This document shows positions 26,801 to 33,091 of a stretch of 64,000 nt of DNA, piece by piece (within the stretch, counting starts at the first letter, position 1; every line of letters begins with the position of its first letter). A program made the position numbers and the translations under genes. Source of the DNA: a virus; the IMG/VR virus record IMGVR_UViG_3300031857_000002, positions 62,001-126,000 of that record, one strand, 5' to 3'. The notes under the pieces are model-generated. The model worked only from the letters and a program-made list of their open reading frames with translations. It was not told the origin of the DNA and did not search any database.

Positions 26801-29160
26801 ATGGCATCAGCTACCCAGGTGTACAAGTGTATGGCAAAGACTTTGCAGGTGTTGATGTACTAGATGCAACTTATGCTAGCAGTTTTACAGACGTGTATCT
26901 TGGCACACGATTCTCAGATATCAATGTAAGTGGCGGTGAGTTTATTGGTCCTTACGAAGGACATGCTCCTGAAGAACTAGTTAATGGTGCAGAATACGAC
27001 ACACTTGATATTCGTGTTTACACTCGTCCAGGATCTGACTGGGACGGTGACGGCCACGGATTCCAAATTGGTAGCCGACGCTATATTTACTTTGCGGCAG
27101 ACTCGTTCCTTGACTGGAACGGTATTGTTGAAAATCCAGTGCAGTTGGTTGTGAGCAATGCAACCACTGGCGTTGACTTGATAGCCAATGTAGATTATGC
27201 TGTAGATTGGGTCAACAGAATTGTAGAGATACTAGGCTCTGTAACAGAGAACGATGTTGTTAACATTTCTGCTTACGAACTTGGTGGCGGTAGCCAGTTA
27301 TACAGACAAAACTATGTGGGCAGTGACTTGGAAGATTTTATTATTATTCCTGTTAATGCTACAGAAATTTATGAAATAGCTTTGTTTGTCAACGGAGAAA
27401 TTACTCCTGTGATTGATTGGGAACCGTATTACCCAGGCATACTATGGAATCAACTCAACAGCTACAATCGGTTGGATGTAGTGTATACTACTGGTCCTAC
27501 CACCTATTACCGAGCACTACAGTCAGTACCTGGAGGTATTGCTATCACCAATACTGATTACTGGTTTGAATTTGTGCCAGCAACTTTGAGCAAAGTGACA
27601 CTATCAACAACATACTTGGCAACTGATGCATTGAATCTCACAGCACTGGGTATCACTTCTCCTCAACGGTCATGGAGCACAGCACAAACTCAAAACTTCT
27701 TAGTCGATGCCACAATCAATTCTTCTAAAACAGTAAACTTGGCCAACTCCTTGATGGGAACCAATATTCCCAACATGGTAGTTGAGATAGATGGAATAAG
27801 ATTACGCCCATATGAAGGAATTGAGCATGTAGGTGACGGTGCTACAATCAGTTTTGGATTGCCACAACGTGGCGGATACTTACAAAGCATTATCAATCCT
27901 ACAACTGATATCACAGTTTATGTAAACAGTGTTTTGCAAACACAAGGTACTGTGTATAGTGTTACTAACTGGACTGGCAGTAACACTCCAGGCCGACAAG
28001 TTGTGTTTGTAACAGCTCCTGTGTCAGGCGCAACAATTTTAATATCAGTAAGCTCGGCTGCTGAATATTATGTTGCAGGATCTCAATTACAATTGATAAG
28101 TGCTCCGGCCATTGGCGCCACAATTGCTGTGACTACCTGGAACGATACATCACAACAAAACGCACTAACCTTGGTGTTTGAAGGGCCAGACACTTCGTTA
28201 ACTCCAGTGTCAAACAATTTTGATCTTGATCGAGTGATCACAAATTCAGGACGTTTGTGGGTTACACTAAACGGTTACAGATTATTTGACGGTGAAGATT
28301 TCTTGGTAAATGGACAATATCTAGTGTTAGCCACAGGAACTATTGGGTCTTCAGATGTGTTAGCAGTTACTGAGTTTACAGAAAGTATCGTACCAGAGGC
28401 CATGGCATTCCGTATATTTCAGGACATGCGTGGAGTACAAGCAACATACCGAATCACTGATTCAACTAGCACATTCCTTACAGCCACATTGAGTGCCACT
28501 GCAGATATAATCTATGTTGACGATGCAGGTAAATTGACACAACCAGACTTGCCAAACGGTGTGTTTGGTGTGATCACAATCAATGGCGAACGAATTATGT
28601 ATCGCAATTGCAATGTTGGCGCAAACACAATAACTGGACTCATGCGAGGAACTGCCGGTACAGGGGCAGCAGAACATGTTATCAGTACTCCTGTGTACGA
28701 CATGGGTCGTGGTAATTTGCTATACGCTTCATATCAAGACTACGTGGTCAAAGACACTATTCCTGCGTATGATCCTGCAAACCCAAGCCCCGAGCGTCCG
28801 GTGCCTGGACAAACAGAGTTTGTGGCACCTAACATTGTGATACAAGATTTCTTGGATAGCTCGTCAGAAGCTTTGAGCCTTGAAGTGTACGTGGGCGGAA
28901 TACGCCAATACAAATACAGTGATACCACAGCAACCAGCCAATATCGTTGGGTACAAAACCAATTTGATCCAGTATCAGTTGAGTTTATTGTAAACAGCAC
29001 ACTAGTGCCACCATTGTCTGCCCCGCTAGACAGCGCAGAAGTAACTATACTGGTGCGTCAGGGCAAAACTTGGTATCAACCAACTGCAACTGAGCCTAGC
29101 GATGGGCAAGCACTGCAAGAAACACAAACGCAGGCCGCAAGGTTCTTGCGTGGATTATAA
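14833..29160 (+). CDS. giant (4775 aa) tail/baseplate structural protein with FG-GAP propeller
   Basis: Single uninterrupted frame of 14.3 kb. The N-terminus (VRSVDFLPEIFQTDVNKQFL and KKTQGFIGRTVGPG) resembles the large wedge-associated protein that follows gp6 in T4-like aquatic phages, in the gp7 position. Residues about 210-290 look like a cupredoxin-type beta domain (LVRGDTYVFTM, TLYYSTTTQTNLKGQINIVD). Residues about 2290-3110 contain FG-GAP-like blades: EFGYSVAISQDERWMYIGAP, DARFGHSVTTTTDGRQVMIG, GFGSSLSI and YDSFGTAVDYTDGVLMIGAP. Near 3800-3890 two GSGY-type beta repeats occur. Near 4560-4625 an IMYRNCNVG...GLMRGTAGTG block known from phage fibres is seen. Probably an extended baseplate or side-fibre component; the propeller suggests binding. 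No catalytic motif is recognised. Confidence 0.75.
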   Translation: MAKVRSVDFLPEIFQTDVNKQFLAATLDQLIQEPKFKKTQGFIGRTVGPGVNPNEKYVVEPTKVRADYQLEAGIISLEPDTDIIKDAITYPGLLDSISYQGGNATKPDRLFESQYYTWDPFISWDTFINFSQYFWLPNGPDAVDVAATGVPATNNFTVNRANGVYTFSGLQGNNPTVDLVRGGSYAFDVAQNAKETVNYSVGNAGNSAFVIDFANNPTLTLVRGDTYVFTMNLSAPYPFYIKSAPSTGLNNIYSSGVTNNGAVTGQVIFVVPQDAPDTLYYSTTTQTNLKGQINIVDGTPGTGPGFWIQTAPGVNGKVPTTPNISSRDVFGVTNNGEDLGTITFNVPTKTAQQFYYGLPLIAYNNGAVDLITDLKFDQINNITVDDFLNTYGGIDGIQELNDRTLVFENPTVDPETGGWYRTTFFDPLAQGAANNGLPGSYDSLLYAQQTEVPVGERFSVWQISYVTNNGVTYLQLNSIASIGELEKFQILYGTTYASTYWFKNDAGIFRQVPLLSALQDTLYYQDGTDPEIFGRIRLIEQTQSSTLYIDEILGKTTYTSPNGVTFTNGIKVVFRGDVEPASYINNEYYVSGVGVAIELLPVENFITPETYVVNNNDSSLPIPEDLDYLTIDRASKDLNAWTRSNRWFHIDVINATAEYNNTDITIDNQYRAKRPIVQFRPGVRLFNMGTEGKQPIDVIDFEETDAFSNVEGTTSYNIDGYAVVNGSRVIFAADEDANVRNKIWVVNFVEPDSVPPLIAQPIINLTLATDGEVLVDQSTVCLKGDTLTGLTFWYDGVAWIESQLKTSIQQAPLFNVYDANGISFGNRVTYPSSTFAGSKLFSYAVGDTTVLDPILQFPLQYLNLNNVGDIVFENNLYKDTFLYVQDNVSVTDPISSGFVREYASRTLFDRLIGWTDAATQTQIRQQFKFTFNGSPLKLDVQAQSTGVLPAVKVYVGSNYRDPDTYTVSTTATTTTITLDNTYAVGDIVEVLALSDQTSQVAFYQVPINLEKNPLNGNSNSFTLGTIRTHYESICENLTTLVGPINGANNTRDLGEIGPYGLIILQQSAPLTLTGYFNRSKDYNIFASLQYNSREYQKFKNLLMQEVTNLTIQYDTTVADILVDAMTNITLGKVESNPFYWSDMIPTGSVYTQTNYTVSLITTNVFDTTQVYNYTSANYLGLNVFKNNVLLTRGFDYTVATDGPRITVLTTLAVGDIISIQEYSATYGSFVPNTPTKVGLYPAYRPEIATVSTTTGTALVIVGHDGSQTPMFGDVRDDVLLEFEKRIYNNLKLDGNPVPLTITDVLPGQFRETGYTFEEISSILNLDFLSYVGWNKLDYTTQNYIVNNEFSWNYSQAQNKLTPSETLIGAWRGINRYFYDTEDPANTPWEMLGLSIKPTWWNTVYGPGPYTSDNLVLWDDLELGRVADPAGAYILPAYARPGLSGVIPVNSEGALLSPFDSVVGNYTDNTFQKSWVAGDGSPVESSWWNSSAYPFAVMRVLALTRPAKFYSLFADRDLYRYSSEFGQYLYNDRYRLDANGIQVYGNGTSKASYIDWIVDYNRQTGIDSTTALETDLASIDVRLCYRMASFSDKQYIKIYTEKSSPNSVNSTLLIPDESYNLLLYKNQPFDRVIYSSIIVQIVEGGYAVFGYSNAQPYFNILVSQSIGRLQPYTVGDVTVRVPTAYTNTVAQIPYGYVFTNQTSVCDFLLSYGRLLEEQGLEFTDRANGYTLDWSQMVVEFLYWSQQGWDANALINLNPLASALTITKPGAVVDSISTQTNENVLLDQNKRELPTRDINIVRLENTLTLQPLTNQSLSFADLRFTNFEHMIVLNNQSVFGDLIYEPITGARQSRLNFVGVTTTEWNGTVDAQGFILNQDNVEEWSGLKKYTKGQIVKYKDQYWSAATIVDPSIDFDFNNWIKSDYTQIELGLLPNIANKANQLQNSYSINTANLESDNDLLSYGLIGFRTRQYMAALNLDDVSQVNVYSQFLGSKGTILSAELLSNANLGKESADYQIYENWAVQRAVYGANANRSFVELRLDRALLNANPSLVQVINPQQQSQADQQILLSNVWRQSYKLPSPDFLPTTLTTNTDTALPTAGYVSLDDVDITTFDLGTGSTILANIDAVRVGATVWVAKVNNYDWDIYRCVSVPGYIDHVCDNLDGTSIVNFTKEHGLSIGDRLIIKQFDDRVNGVYRVLTVPGVNRVTVAYSFVPGGQTVINGIGIGFTLQTQRVVQASDILDLPYSTDIQAGAKVWVDDDGTGHWEVLEKQEQFSAVTELAPVLLDATEQYGQSVAQANNRLAALVGSPRYGSSIPSDTNKGGVYVYVKNYSDQYIPVSPVGEVDAILTLDVTGVRGYGNAVDFGYQDWAVAGASKSRGPADQADVGYAAVIYRDPDLGEPGTNPFTQSQLLISPDSTSPGEFGYSVAISQDERWMYIGAPGVNKVHAYGRVDWQDQIIKVFADGTSTTWAINDTIQIGNKYQVKVTLNGQLQTVDVDYTVSADESSVTFATAPGVVAATGIVVDNTYTILSVGTTDFTLIGAPNNNVGTTFVATAAGTGTGTVLFETLIEFARYNDVQIPYNAATFDLSQDTDAIGVEVGLFTATNIYSFSIFVNDVLQRPGIDYTFAGTTVTLTPVTPFISTDTIVASAQSYFEFVDTLTVAGLAADARFGHSVTTTTDGRQVMIGCKDNDITVDGTTYTEAGSVYVFDRNVQKFIYNSDDSTNYIPVIGTIDSPVSVIVNNQFLINRTDSVYGANGTFWVSGNDVYIEDPLQNGDIVEIETNQFTQVQEITQNTVAEFVNFGQAVEICSYNCSLYVGAPQDSVSGWKAGAVERQVNQSRVYGTITSLYTYQAVQDPTADYTPSFTPGMYENTGVVNNRTQYSFISALTATETLRVNDIDVAVPASPNNTLAGLASAINSAVPNVTATVSTTGYLTLTVTNATAAITGNKLQVAPGSSTGSTVFEDIGFDTFVYTQTIYSPYPVDFAGFGSSLSIDSTATNLVVGSPRGTLYYFVIFDDGTTIFDEDSTEFFSIATQSGAVYTYDYLPSASDNVTDPGKFVFGLQLYDSNVESYDSFGTAVDYTDGVLMIGAPGNDSNDSAGGDQGRVFVFENPNRVPAWTIIRTQQPVVDVQLLNSVFTYDKLTSARTQQFDFFNPLQGKILGAAKQNINYIGAVDPAAYNVGAANNIGNSWTAEHVGEMWWDISTVRFIDPNQDDIVYASRRWGQVFPGSTVDIYQWTQSSVPPANYTGTGTPLNILSYTISSRLGIDGVFNTYYYFWVRGVTTVATQQGKTLSAQTVSEYIANPKSSGISYVAPINASTIAIYNGGTVIEAGDTIISIEYDREYTDDNVHVEYELIAQGRADAFLSTNLYRKLQDSFCGVDTTGGLVPDPALNEAERYGVQFRPRQSMFVDRFAALKNYIQRANSVLALYPIAENRSFVLLNSSEPEPPATEIVDGVTQTNWNLRVANLEILSFQDIDTVVLGYKYLVATDSRNNGLWTIYTVQLVPGGLLGARELILTRVQNYDTRRYWSYINWYLPGYNSSTKVIAEVPNYSALVTLTVTIGSSVKVTANAQGKFEIYLLTDLGWERVGLEDGTIEISAEIYDYALGRFGFDVEVFDAQYFDQEPVIETRKIIQAINEELFVDDLLIERNKALTLMFNFVLSEFSAPEWLVKTSLIDVDHRIRNLEPFQNYRQDNQEFVLDYIQEVKPYHVQIRAFNLLYNGQDQYLGDVTDFDVPAFYNTDLTVPQYTSPILTPYAQSSYQPNNTLSNADSTSLIWQAWPYTQWYGNYLLTLETIRVVDSGSSYTDAPLVTIVGDAETPATAVAFLNSQGQVAFITVTDAGSGYGATPTVVFEGGNGSGARAYAVMNAVIATNPVTGLPITRYTGLTREFKTTIKYDRITYQTQVLTWTANVTYEDGTLVRYDDRVWRAASTDSTAVSGPTFELDQWQLVPASELSGIDRTFGYYVAGVNEPGLDIPLLIDGISYPGVQVYGKDFAGVDVLDATYASSFTDVYLGTRFSDINVSGGEFIGPYEGHAPEELVNGAEYDTLDIRVYTRPGSDWDGDGHGFQIGSRRYIYFAADSFLDWNGIVENPVQLVVSNATTGVDLIANVDYAVDWVNRIVEILGSVTENDVVNISAYELGGGSQLYRQNYVGSDLEDFIIIPVNATEIYEIALFVNGEITPVIDWEPYYPGILWNQLNSYNRLDVVYTTGPTTYYRALQSVPGGIAITNTDYWFEFVPATLSKVTLSTTYLATDALNLTALGITSPQRSWSTAQTQNFLVDATINSSKTVNLANSLMGTNIPNMVVEIDGIRLRPYEGIEHVGDGATISFGLPQRGGYLQSIINPTTDITVYVNSVLQTQGTVYSVTNWTGSNTPGRQVVFVTAPVSGATILISVSSAAEYYVAGSQLQLISAPAIGATIAVTTWNDTSQQNALTLVFEGPDTSLTPVSNNFDLDRVITNSGRLWVTLNGYRLFDGEDFLVNGQYLVLATGTIGSSDVLAVTEFTESIVPEAMAFRIFQDMRGVQATYRITDSTSTFLTATLSATADIIYVDDAGKLTQPDLPNGVFGVITINGERIMYRNCNVGANTITGLMRGTAGTGAAEHVISTPVYDMGRGNLLYASYQDYVVKDTIPAYDPANPSPERPVPGQTEFVAPNIVIQDFLDSSSEALSLEVYVGGIRQYKYSDTTATSQYRWVQNQFDPVSVEFIVNSTLVPPLSAPLDSAEVTILVRQGKTWYQPTATEPSDGQALQETQTQAARFLRGL

Positions 29161-29173
29161 GCAAGGTAAATAT

Positions 29174-29326
29174 ATGACCATGTCAAATACAACGCAAAAT
29201 ACGCCTGTTCAGCCCGCACCGCAAGTGCGTCGCAAGCCCAACGAAACGGGCACTATTTCAGTGCAAGCGCACTTCAAAATCAGTGATCCGCAAACACAAA
29301 AAACTATTGTGGAGGGCAGAGGATGA
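29174..29326 (+). CDS. small 50-residue protein, tail/baseplate accessory
   Basis: The frame is open upstream to 29102, but the ATG at 29174 lies just after the stop of the giant gene and is the sensible start; AAGG at 29163-29166 is a weak Shine-Dalgarno. The protein is polar, with a central basic stretch (QVRRKPNETG) and a C-terminus GTISVQAHFKISDP followed by a variable end. That end resembles the N-terminus of the next protein (KITGHVKIHDP). The stop overlaps the next ATG in ATGA. Unknown role; a truncated paralogue or adaptor of the next protein is possible. Confidence 0.6.
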   Translation: MTMSNTTQNTPVQPAPQVRRKPNETGTISVQAHFKISDPQTQKTIVEGRG

Positions 29327-29928
29327 TAACTTCAGGATTGGCTAAAATTACTGGGCATGTCAAAATACATGACCCTGCTAGCGGGGAAATCTTCTATGAT
29401 GATCACAACGCTATTCACTATGAAAACATTTCAATTGCTATGGCACAAACCTTGGCAGATCGTAACCTAGGCTACATCTACGAAATGGCATTTGGCAACG
29501 GTGGATCCAGTGTAGACCCCACAGGCGTTATCACTTATTTGCCCCCAAACACCACAGGACAAAATGCTGACTTGTATAACCAAACCTATCAAAAGGTTGT
29601 GAACGACAATTCAGCCGCTGACACTGACCCAGAAAACAACTACATGACTGTGTTACACACTTCTGGGAATGTGTACACTGATATTTTGGTAACTTGCTTG
29701 CTAGACTATGGTGAACCACCTACGCAACAAGCATTTGACAACTCCACAAACTTCAACGGTGAGTTTGTGTTTGATGAACTAGGACTCAAAACCTGGGACG
29801 GATCAGCAGATAATCTGCGGTTGATTACACATGTGATCTTTCACCCAGTACAAAAGAGCTTGAATCGACAGATTCAAATTGATTACACACTGAGAATCCA
29901 GACATTGAGCAACATCAATGCTGTATAA
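29323..29928 (+). CDS. conserved phage tail/baseplate protein, unknown exact role
   Basis: 201 residues. The N-terminus ITGHVKIHDPASGEIFYDDH is followed by NAIHYENISIAMAQTLADR, a pattern I associate with small virion proteins next to tail-fibre genes in T4-like aquatic phages. The middle is variable (PPNTTGQNADLYNQTYQ), and the C-terminus is beta-rich with DELGLKTWDG and LITHVIFHPVQKSLNR. No membrane segment, signal or enzyme motif is seen. It is coupled through ATGA to the preceding 50-residue protein and followed by a late-promoter-like box. A fibre-attachment or baseplate-tip role is inferred from position. Confidence 0.65.
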   Translation: MITSGLAKITGHVKIHDPASGEIFYDDHNAIHYENISIAMAQTLADRNLGYIYEMAFGNGGSSVDPTGVITYLPPNTTGQNADLYNQTYQKVVNDNSAADTDPENNYMTVLHTSGNVYTDILVTCLLDYGEPPTQQAFDNSTNFNGEFVFDELGLKTWDGSADNLRLITHVIFHPVQKSLNRQIQIDYTLRIQTLSNINAV

Positions 29929-29931
29929 ATA
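29924..29931 (+). promoter_or_regulatory. TATAAATA late-promoter box before the fibre-like gene
   Basis: Exact late box overlapping the upstream stop codon. Expected initiation near 29938 leaves a leader of about 20 bases with AGGAACAGG before the ATG at 29957. Short CTGT/ACAG arms flank a 13-base stretch beginning ATAAATA. Confidence 0.55.
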
Positions 29932-29956
29932 TTGAAAACAGGAACAGGTATCTGAC

Positions 29957-31747
29957 ATGGCATATAATATTACACTTACTGATGGCACCGCATTTGCTAC
30001 CATAGCAGACGGTACCATCAACACTGACAGTAGTGTTACTTTGGTTGGCAAAAACTACGCTGGCTACGGTATATTTTTGGATGAAAACTTTATCCAGATG
30101 TTGGAGAACTTTTCAGATAACACTGCTCCCCCAACACCACTTACTGGACAGATTTGGTGGGATTCTGGCAACACCCTACTCAAAGTGTACAATGGTACAA
30201 TTTGGAAAACAATTTCAGCAGCCACATCCAGTGGTACTGCTCCAACTTCAAACGTAACTGGCGATTTATGGTACGATAGTACTAACCAGCAGTTGAAAGT
30301 ATACACTGGATCCAGCTTTATTGTGGTTGGACCAGCATTTACCAGCAGCGAAGGAACAGCCGGTGCAATACCTGAATCCATCAACGATATCGGTTCAACC
30401 CCACACTTTGTTACCAGCCTGTATGTAAACAGCAATCGAGTGGCCATTGTCAGTTACGATTCAGTGTTTACCCCACAATCACCTATCAGTACCTGGTTTC
30501 CAAGAATATATCCAGGTATCACTGCCAACATTGCAATTGGAGGCAGCTTTTCAGGCAACTTGATCAGCCTTGGCAACATCACAGCCAGTGCAGGCGGAAC
30601 GTCAAACGTGGCAGTGTTGTCTGCACTGGGTGTTGGCGTTACAGGAATTGTTAGTGCAAGTGGCAACATCACTGGTGGAAACATTACCACAGGCGGAACA
30701 GCCACAGTTACCGGTAACGTCACAGGCGGAAATTTAGCCATTGGCGGTCTTGCCACAATTACAGGCAATATCACAGGCGGCAATGTCACCACAGGCGGAT
30801 CTATCACTGCCACAGGAACTGGTAACATCACTGGCAACGTCAACGGCGGCAACTTACGCACCACAGGATTAATTACTGCAACTGGTACAGTCACTGGGGG
30901 CAATGTAGCATCAGGTGGGTTTATCACTGCTGGTAGCACTGTTAGTTCTGTGGGCAACATTACATCAGCAGCCAACGTTGCAGGTGCTAACGTTATTGCT
31001 AGTGTAAATGTCAGTGCAGTAGGTAACGTTGCTGGCACATACTTTATTGGTAACGGGTCTCAACTGACAGGTATTAGTGCGGCAGTTAGTGTGTCCAAAA
31101 TTGAAAGTGGATTGTCAAATGTTCAAATTGCATCAGCCAATGCAAACATCACAATGGCGGTTAGCACCACAGCCAACGTAGTTGTGGTATCACAAAATGG
31201 TTTGAGTATTACAACACAAAGTGCCAACGCAACATCGCCGGGCACAAGCGGATTGTCTACAGCTTATATTGAACACCTGGGTAGCAACGCCGTGGGTAAT
31301 ATTGGGTCAAGTGCTAGTTACTTTAACCGTATCTTTGCCACAGCCACCACAGCATTGTACGCTGACGTTGCTGAACGTTTTGAATCTGACGAACTATTGG
31401 ATCCAGGCACCGTGGTTGAACTGGGCGGATCCAAAGAAATCACACGTAGTCGCCTAGAATTAAGCGAAAACGTATTTGGTGTGATAAGTACAAGACCAGC
31501 GTTTACCATGAATGGTGGAGCAGGTGAAGATGATACACATCCAGCTGTGGCCATGACAGGTCGCGTTCCAGTCAAGGTTACGGGTATAATTAACAAAGGC
31601 GATCGACTAGTTTCAGCAGGCGATGGCATAGCACGAGCCGCACAACCTGGCGAAGCAACTTCCTTCAACGTGATTGGTAGAGCATTGGTATCAAAATCAA
31701 CCAATGATCTAGGTACAGTTGAAGCAATTGTAAATATACAGATATAA
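29957..31747 (+). CDS. tail fibre-like virion protein with Gly/Asn/Thr repeat shaft
   Basis: 596 residues. Residues 1-130 hold a globular start with two similar WW/WY turns (GQIWWDSGNTLLKVYNG and GDLWYDSTNQQLKVYTG). From about 200 to 360 the chain becomes a repetitive shaft of GNITGGN, TTGG and TATGT-type units, as in trimeric beta-roll fibres. The C-terminal third contains YFNRIFATATTALYADVAER followed by a segment with PGTVVELGG, typical of the head domain of phage fibres in T4-like aquatic phages. The last 100 residues are beta-rich. Likely a receptor-facing fibre or whisker. The start at 29957 has a moderate Shine-Dalgarno. Confidence 0.75.
   Translation: MAYNITLTDGTAFATIADGTINTDSSVTLVGKNYAGYGIFLDENFIQMLENFSDNTAPPTPLTGQIWWDSGNTLLKVYNGTIWKTISAATSSGTAPTSNVTGDLWYDSTNQQLKVYTGSSFIVVGPAFTSSEGTAGAIPESINDIGSTPHFVTSLYVNSNRVAIVSYDSVFTPQSPISTWFPRIYPGITANIAIGGSFSGNLISLGNITASAGGTSNVAVLSALGVGVTGIVSASGNITGGNITTGGTATVTGNVTGGNLAIGGLATITGNITGGNVTTGGSITATGTGNITGNVNGGNLRTTGLITATGTVTGGNVASGGFITAGSTVSSVGNITSAANVAGANVIASVNVSAVGNVAGTYFIGNGSQLTGISAAVSVSKIESGLSNVQIASANANITMAVSTTANVVVVSQNGLSITTQSANATSPGTSGLSTAYIEHLGSNAVGNIGSSASYFNRIFATATTALYADVAERFESDELLDPGTVVELGGSKEITRSRLELSENVFGVISTRPAFTMNGGAGEDDTHPAVAMTGRVPVKVTGIINKGDRLVSAGDGIARAAQPGEATSFNVIGRALVSKSTNDLGTVEAIVNIQI
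30655..31050 (+). repeat. short degenerate in-frame repeats in the fibre shaft
   Basis: Serial units encode G-N-(I/V)-T/N-G-G-N or TTGG/ATGT patterns with a period of roughly 10-12 residues. Bases such as ggcaacatcac and acaggcgga recur many times. Such DNA is prone to slippage and recombination, which may vary fibre length. Confidence 0.7.
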
Positions 31748-31764
31748 TTATTTAGGACAACAGT

Positions 31765-32730
31765 ATGACATACACAAGCGGTGGCTTAATTCAAGCCACA
31801 GACTACAATGGATTTGTTAGCACCACAGCAGGAGCCAACGTCAATGACGTTTGGTCAACTGGCGCCAGCGACAAAGGTTGGGGACAAAGTGCGGTGGCCA
31901 CTGTTAGTGCTACCAATACTGTCACTGCTACACAGTGGGCAAGTTTGGTCAACACACTCGCAAGCATGGGCAGTCAAACTGGCACCACAATCACAGCAAG
32001 AACTGCACCTACCGCGGGAACTGTGATTGGTATTTTAGCAGCCGTCAACACTGACTTGACCAATGTTACCACAAACAGAAACAATGCAGCCGCTGTTGGC
32101 ACACAATACACAGCGTGGACCGGTACTAACTCCAAGACAGCCGCAACTTCTGGCAGTCCATGGACCATTACTTTTACTAACACAGTAACATTTGCCAGCG
32201 CAAATGCCATGCGTTATTTCTTCAATGCAGGCGGCCTAATCAAACTAGATGTAGCAAAAAGTTCTACTGGTGCCACAGGTGATCCTGAATGGAATGACTT
32301 GGCCACTACGCTATGCGGTGACATTTATTTTTCAGGTGTGGCAGCAAGTCACACCATTGCTGGCGTGGCATACACAGGTACTACCAAAATTGGCGGCACA
32401 GGTACACCAAACACTCTAAGTACTGCTACTGGTCGGTATGCATTGACTCCTGGAGCAGCCGCTACCATCATCTACAAACAGTTTGCTGATACAGCCCCGT
32501 ACACTGCAAACTTTATTCAACACTCAGTAGCACTAGATGCCACACAGGCTATTTTGACATTTACTACACTTTGGTCAGCATCAGATGGTGACCCAATCAC
32601 AGGCGGTACAGCAAGTTCAGGCGCAACTCCAGGCACCGCGGCTACAACAATTTGTACCTATTTCCCACCTTCAACAACCTATTTGAGCAACAGCTGGGGC
32701 ACACCAACTGTGGCAGCCACAACAGCTTAA
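31765..32730 (+). CDS. virion structural protein, Thr/Ala-rich, probable tail/fibre accessory
   Basis: 321 residues, very rich in Thr, Ala, Ser and Gly. The block TVTFASANAMRYFFNAGGLI (about 148-167) is one I know from structural proteins near the fibre genes of T4-like aquatic phages. An N-terminal part (SGGLIQATDYNGFVS and WASLVNTLASMGSQTG) precedes it. No signal peptide or membrane helix. AGGAC before the ATG serves as the ribosome site. It is the last gene before a strong terminator, so it closes the virion transcription unit. Confidence 0.65.
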   Translation: MTYTSGGLIQATDYNGFVSTTAGANVNDVWSTGASDKGWGQSAVATVSATNTVTATQWASLVNTLASMGSQTGTTITARTAPTAGTVIGILAAVNTDLTNVTTNRNNAAAVGTQYTAWTGTNSKTAATSGSPWTITFTNTVTFASANAMRYFFNAGGLIKLDVAKSSTGATGDPEWNDLATTLCGDIYFSGVAASHTIAGVAYTGTTKIGGTGTPNTLSTATGRYALTPGAAATIIYKQFADTAPYTANFIQHSVALDATQAILTFTTLWSASDGDPITGGTASSGATPGTAATTICTYFPPSTTYLSNSWGTPTVAATTA

Positions 32731-32734
32731 CCAA

Positions 32735-32753
32735 AAAGGGGCAATGCCCCTTT
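32735..32753 (+). terminator. intrinsic terminator closing the virion module
   Basis: AAAGGGGC (32735-32742), loop AAT, GCCCCTTT (32746-32753), followed by ACTTTTC. A stem of eight pairs with four G-C pairs in a row and a T-rich tail, four bases after the TAA of the upstream gene. Confidence 0.82.
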
Positions 32754-32779
32754 ACTTTTCCCCGTAAACCCTGTACAAT
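32751..32779 (+). promoter_or_regulatory. sigma70-like promoter at the head of the modification cluster
   Basis: TTTACT (32751-32756), 17-base spacer, TACAAT (32774-32779). Initiation would fall at about 32786, which is the A of the ATG, and no Shine-Dalgarno precedes the gene. TACAAT is also the -10 of the gp55 promoter. It follows the terminator directly, so the enzymes from 32786 onward form a separate unit. Confidence 0.5.
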
Positions 32780-32785
32780 ACAGTT

Positions 32786-33091
32786 ATGGATACTAATGAC
32801 TTGATTGCTCACGCACGAGCACGGTTTGATCACGTTGCCGCAAAACGTGTGCTAAAAGAAAAATACGAAGCTCGTATGTTGTTTGCCTTAGCTGGAGGCA
32901 TGTGGCGAGCAGGCCCCGAACTGTTGACATTACTAGCTGTATGCCCAGATGAAACCGCAGTGATTTTAGATTTGTATGAGAATCCTGTGCAAGTCAACAT
33001 AGCAGAACTCGAACTGGCAGCACAACAACGTTGGCAAGAGCAAATGAACGGCTGGCTTGCTGAATACACAGACTTGAGTAAACAACGATGA
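32786..33091 (+). CDS. conserved hypothetical phage protein (101 aa)
   Basis: 101 residues, mostly helical and charged. Its features are HARARFDHVAAKRVLKEKYE near the N-terminus, a hydrophobic middle (MLFALAGGMWRAGPELLTLL) and a C-terminal helix QRWQEQMNGWLAEYTDL. I have seen this layout in T4-like aquatic phages without an assigned function and give none. The start lacks a Shine-Dalgarno and sits about seven bases after a TACAAT box. The stop overlaps the next ATG (ATGA). Confidence 0.65.
   Translation: MDTNDLIAHARARFDHVAAKRVLKEKYEARMLFALAGGMWRAGPELLTLLAVCPDETAVILDLYENPVQVNIAELELAAQQRWQEQMNGWLAEYTDLSKQR

Noticed and set aside
29957-32730. Diversity-generating retroelement acting on the fibre genes
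   Set aside because: No reverse transcriptase gene and no variable/template repeat pair is visible in the window.
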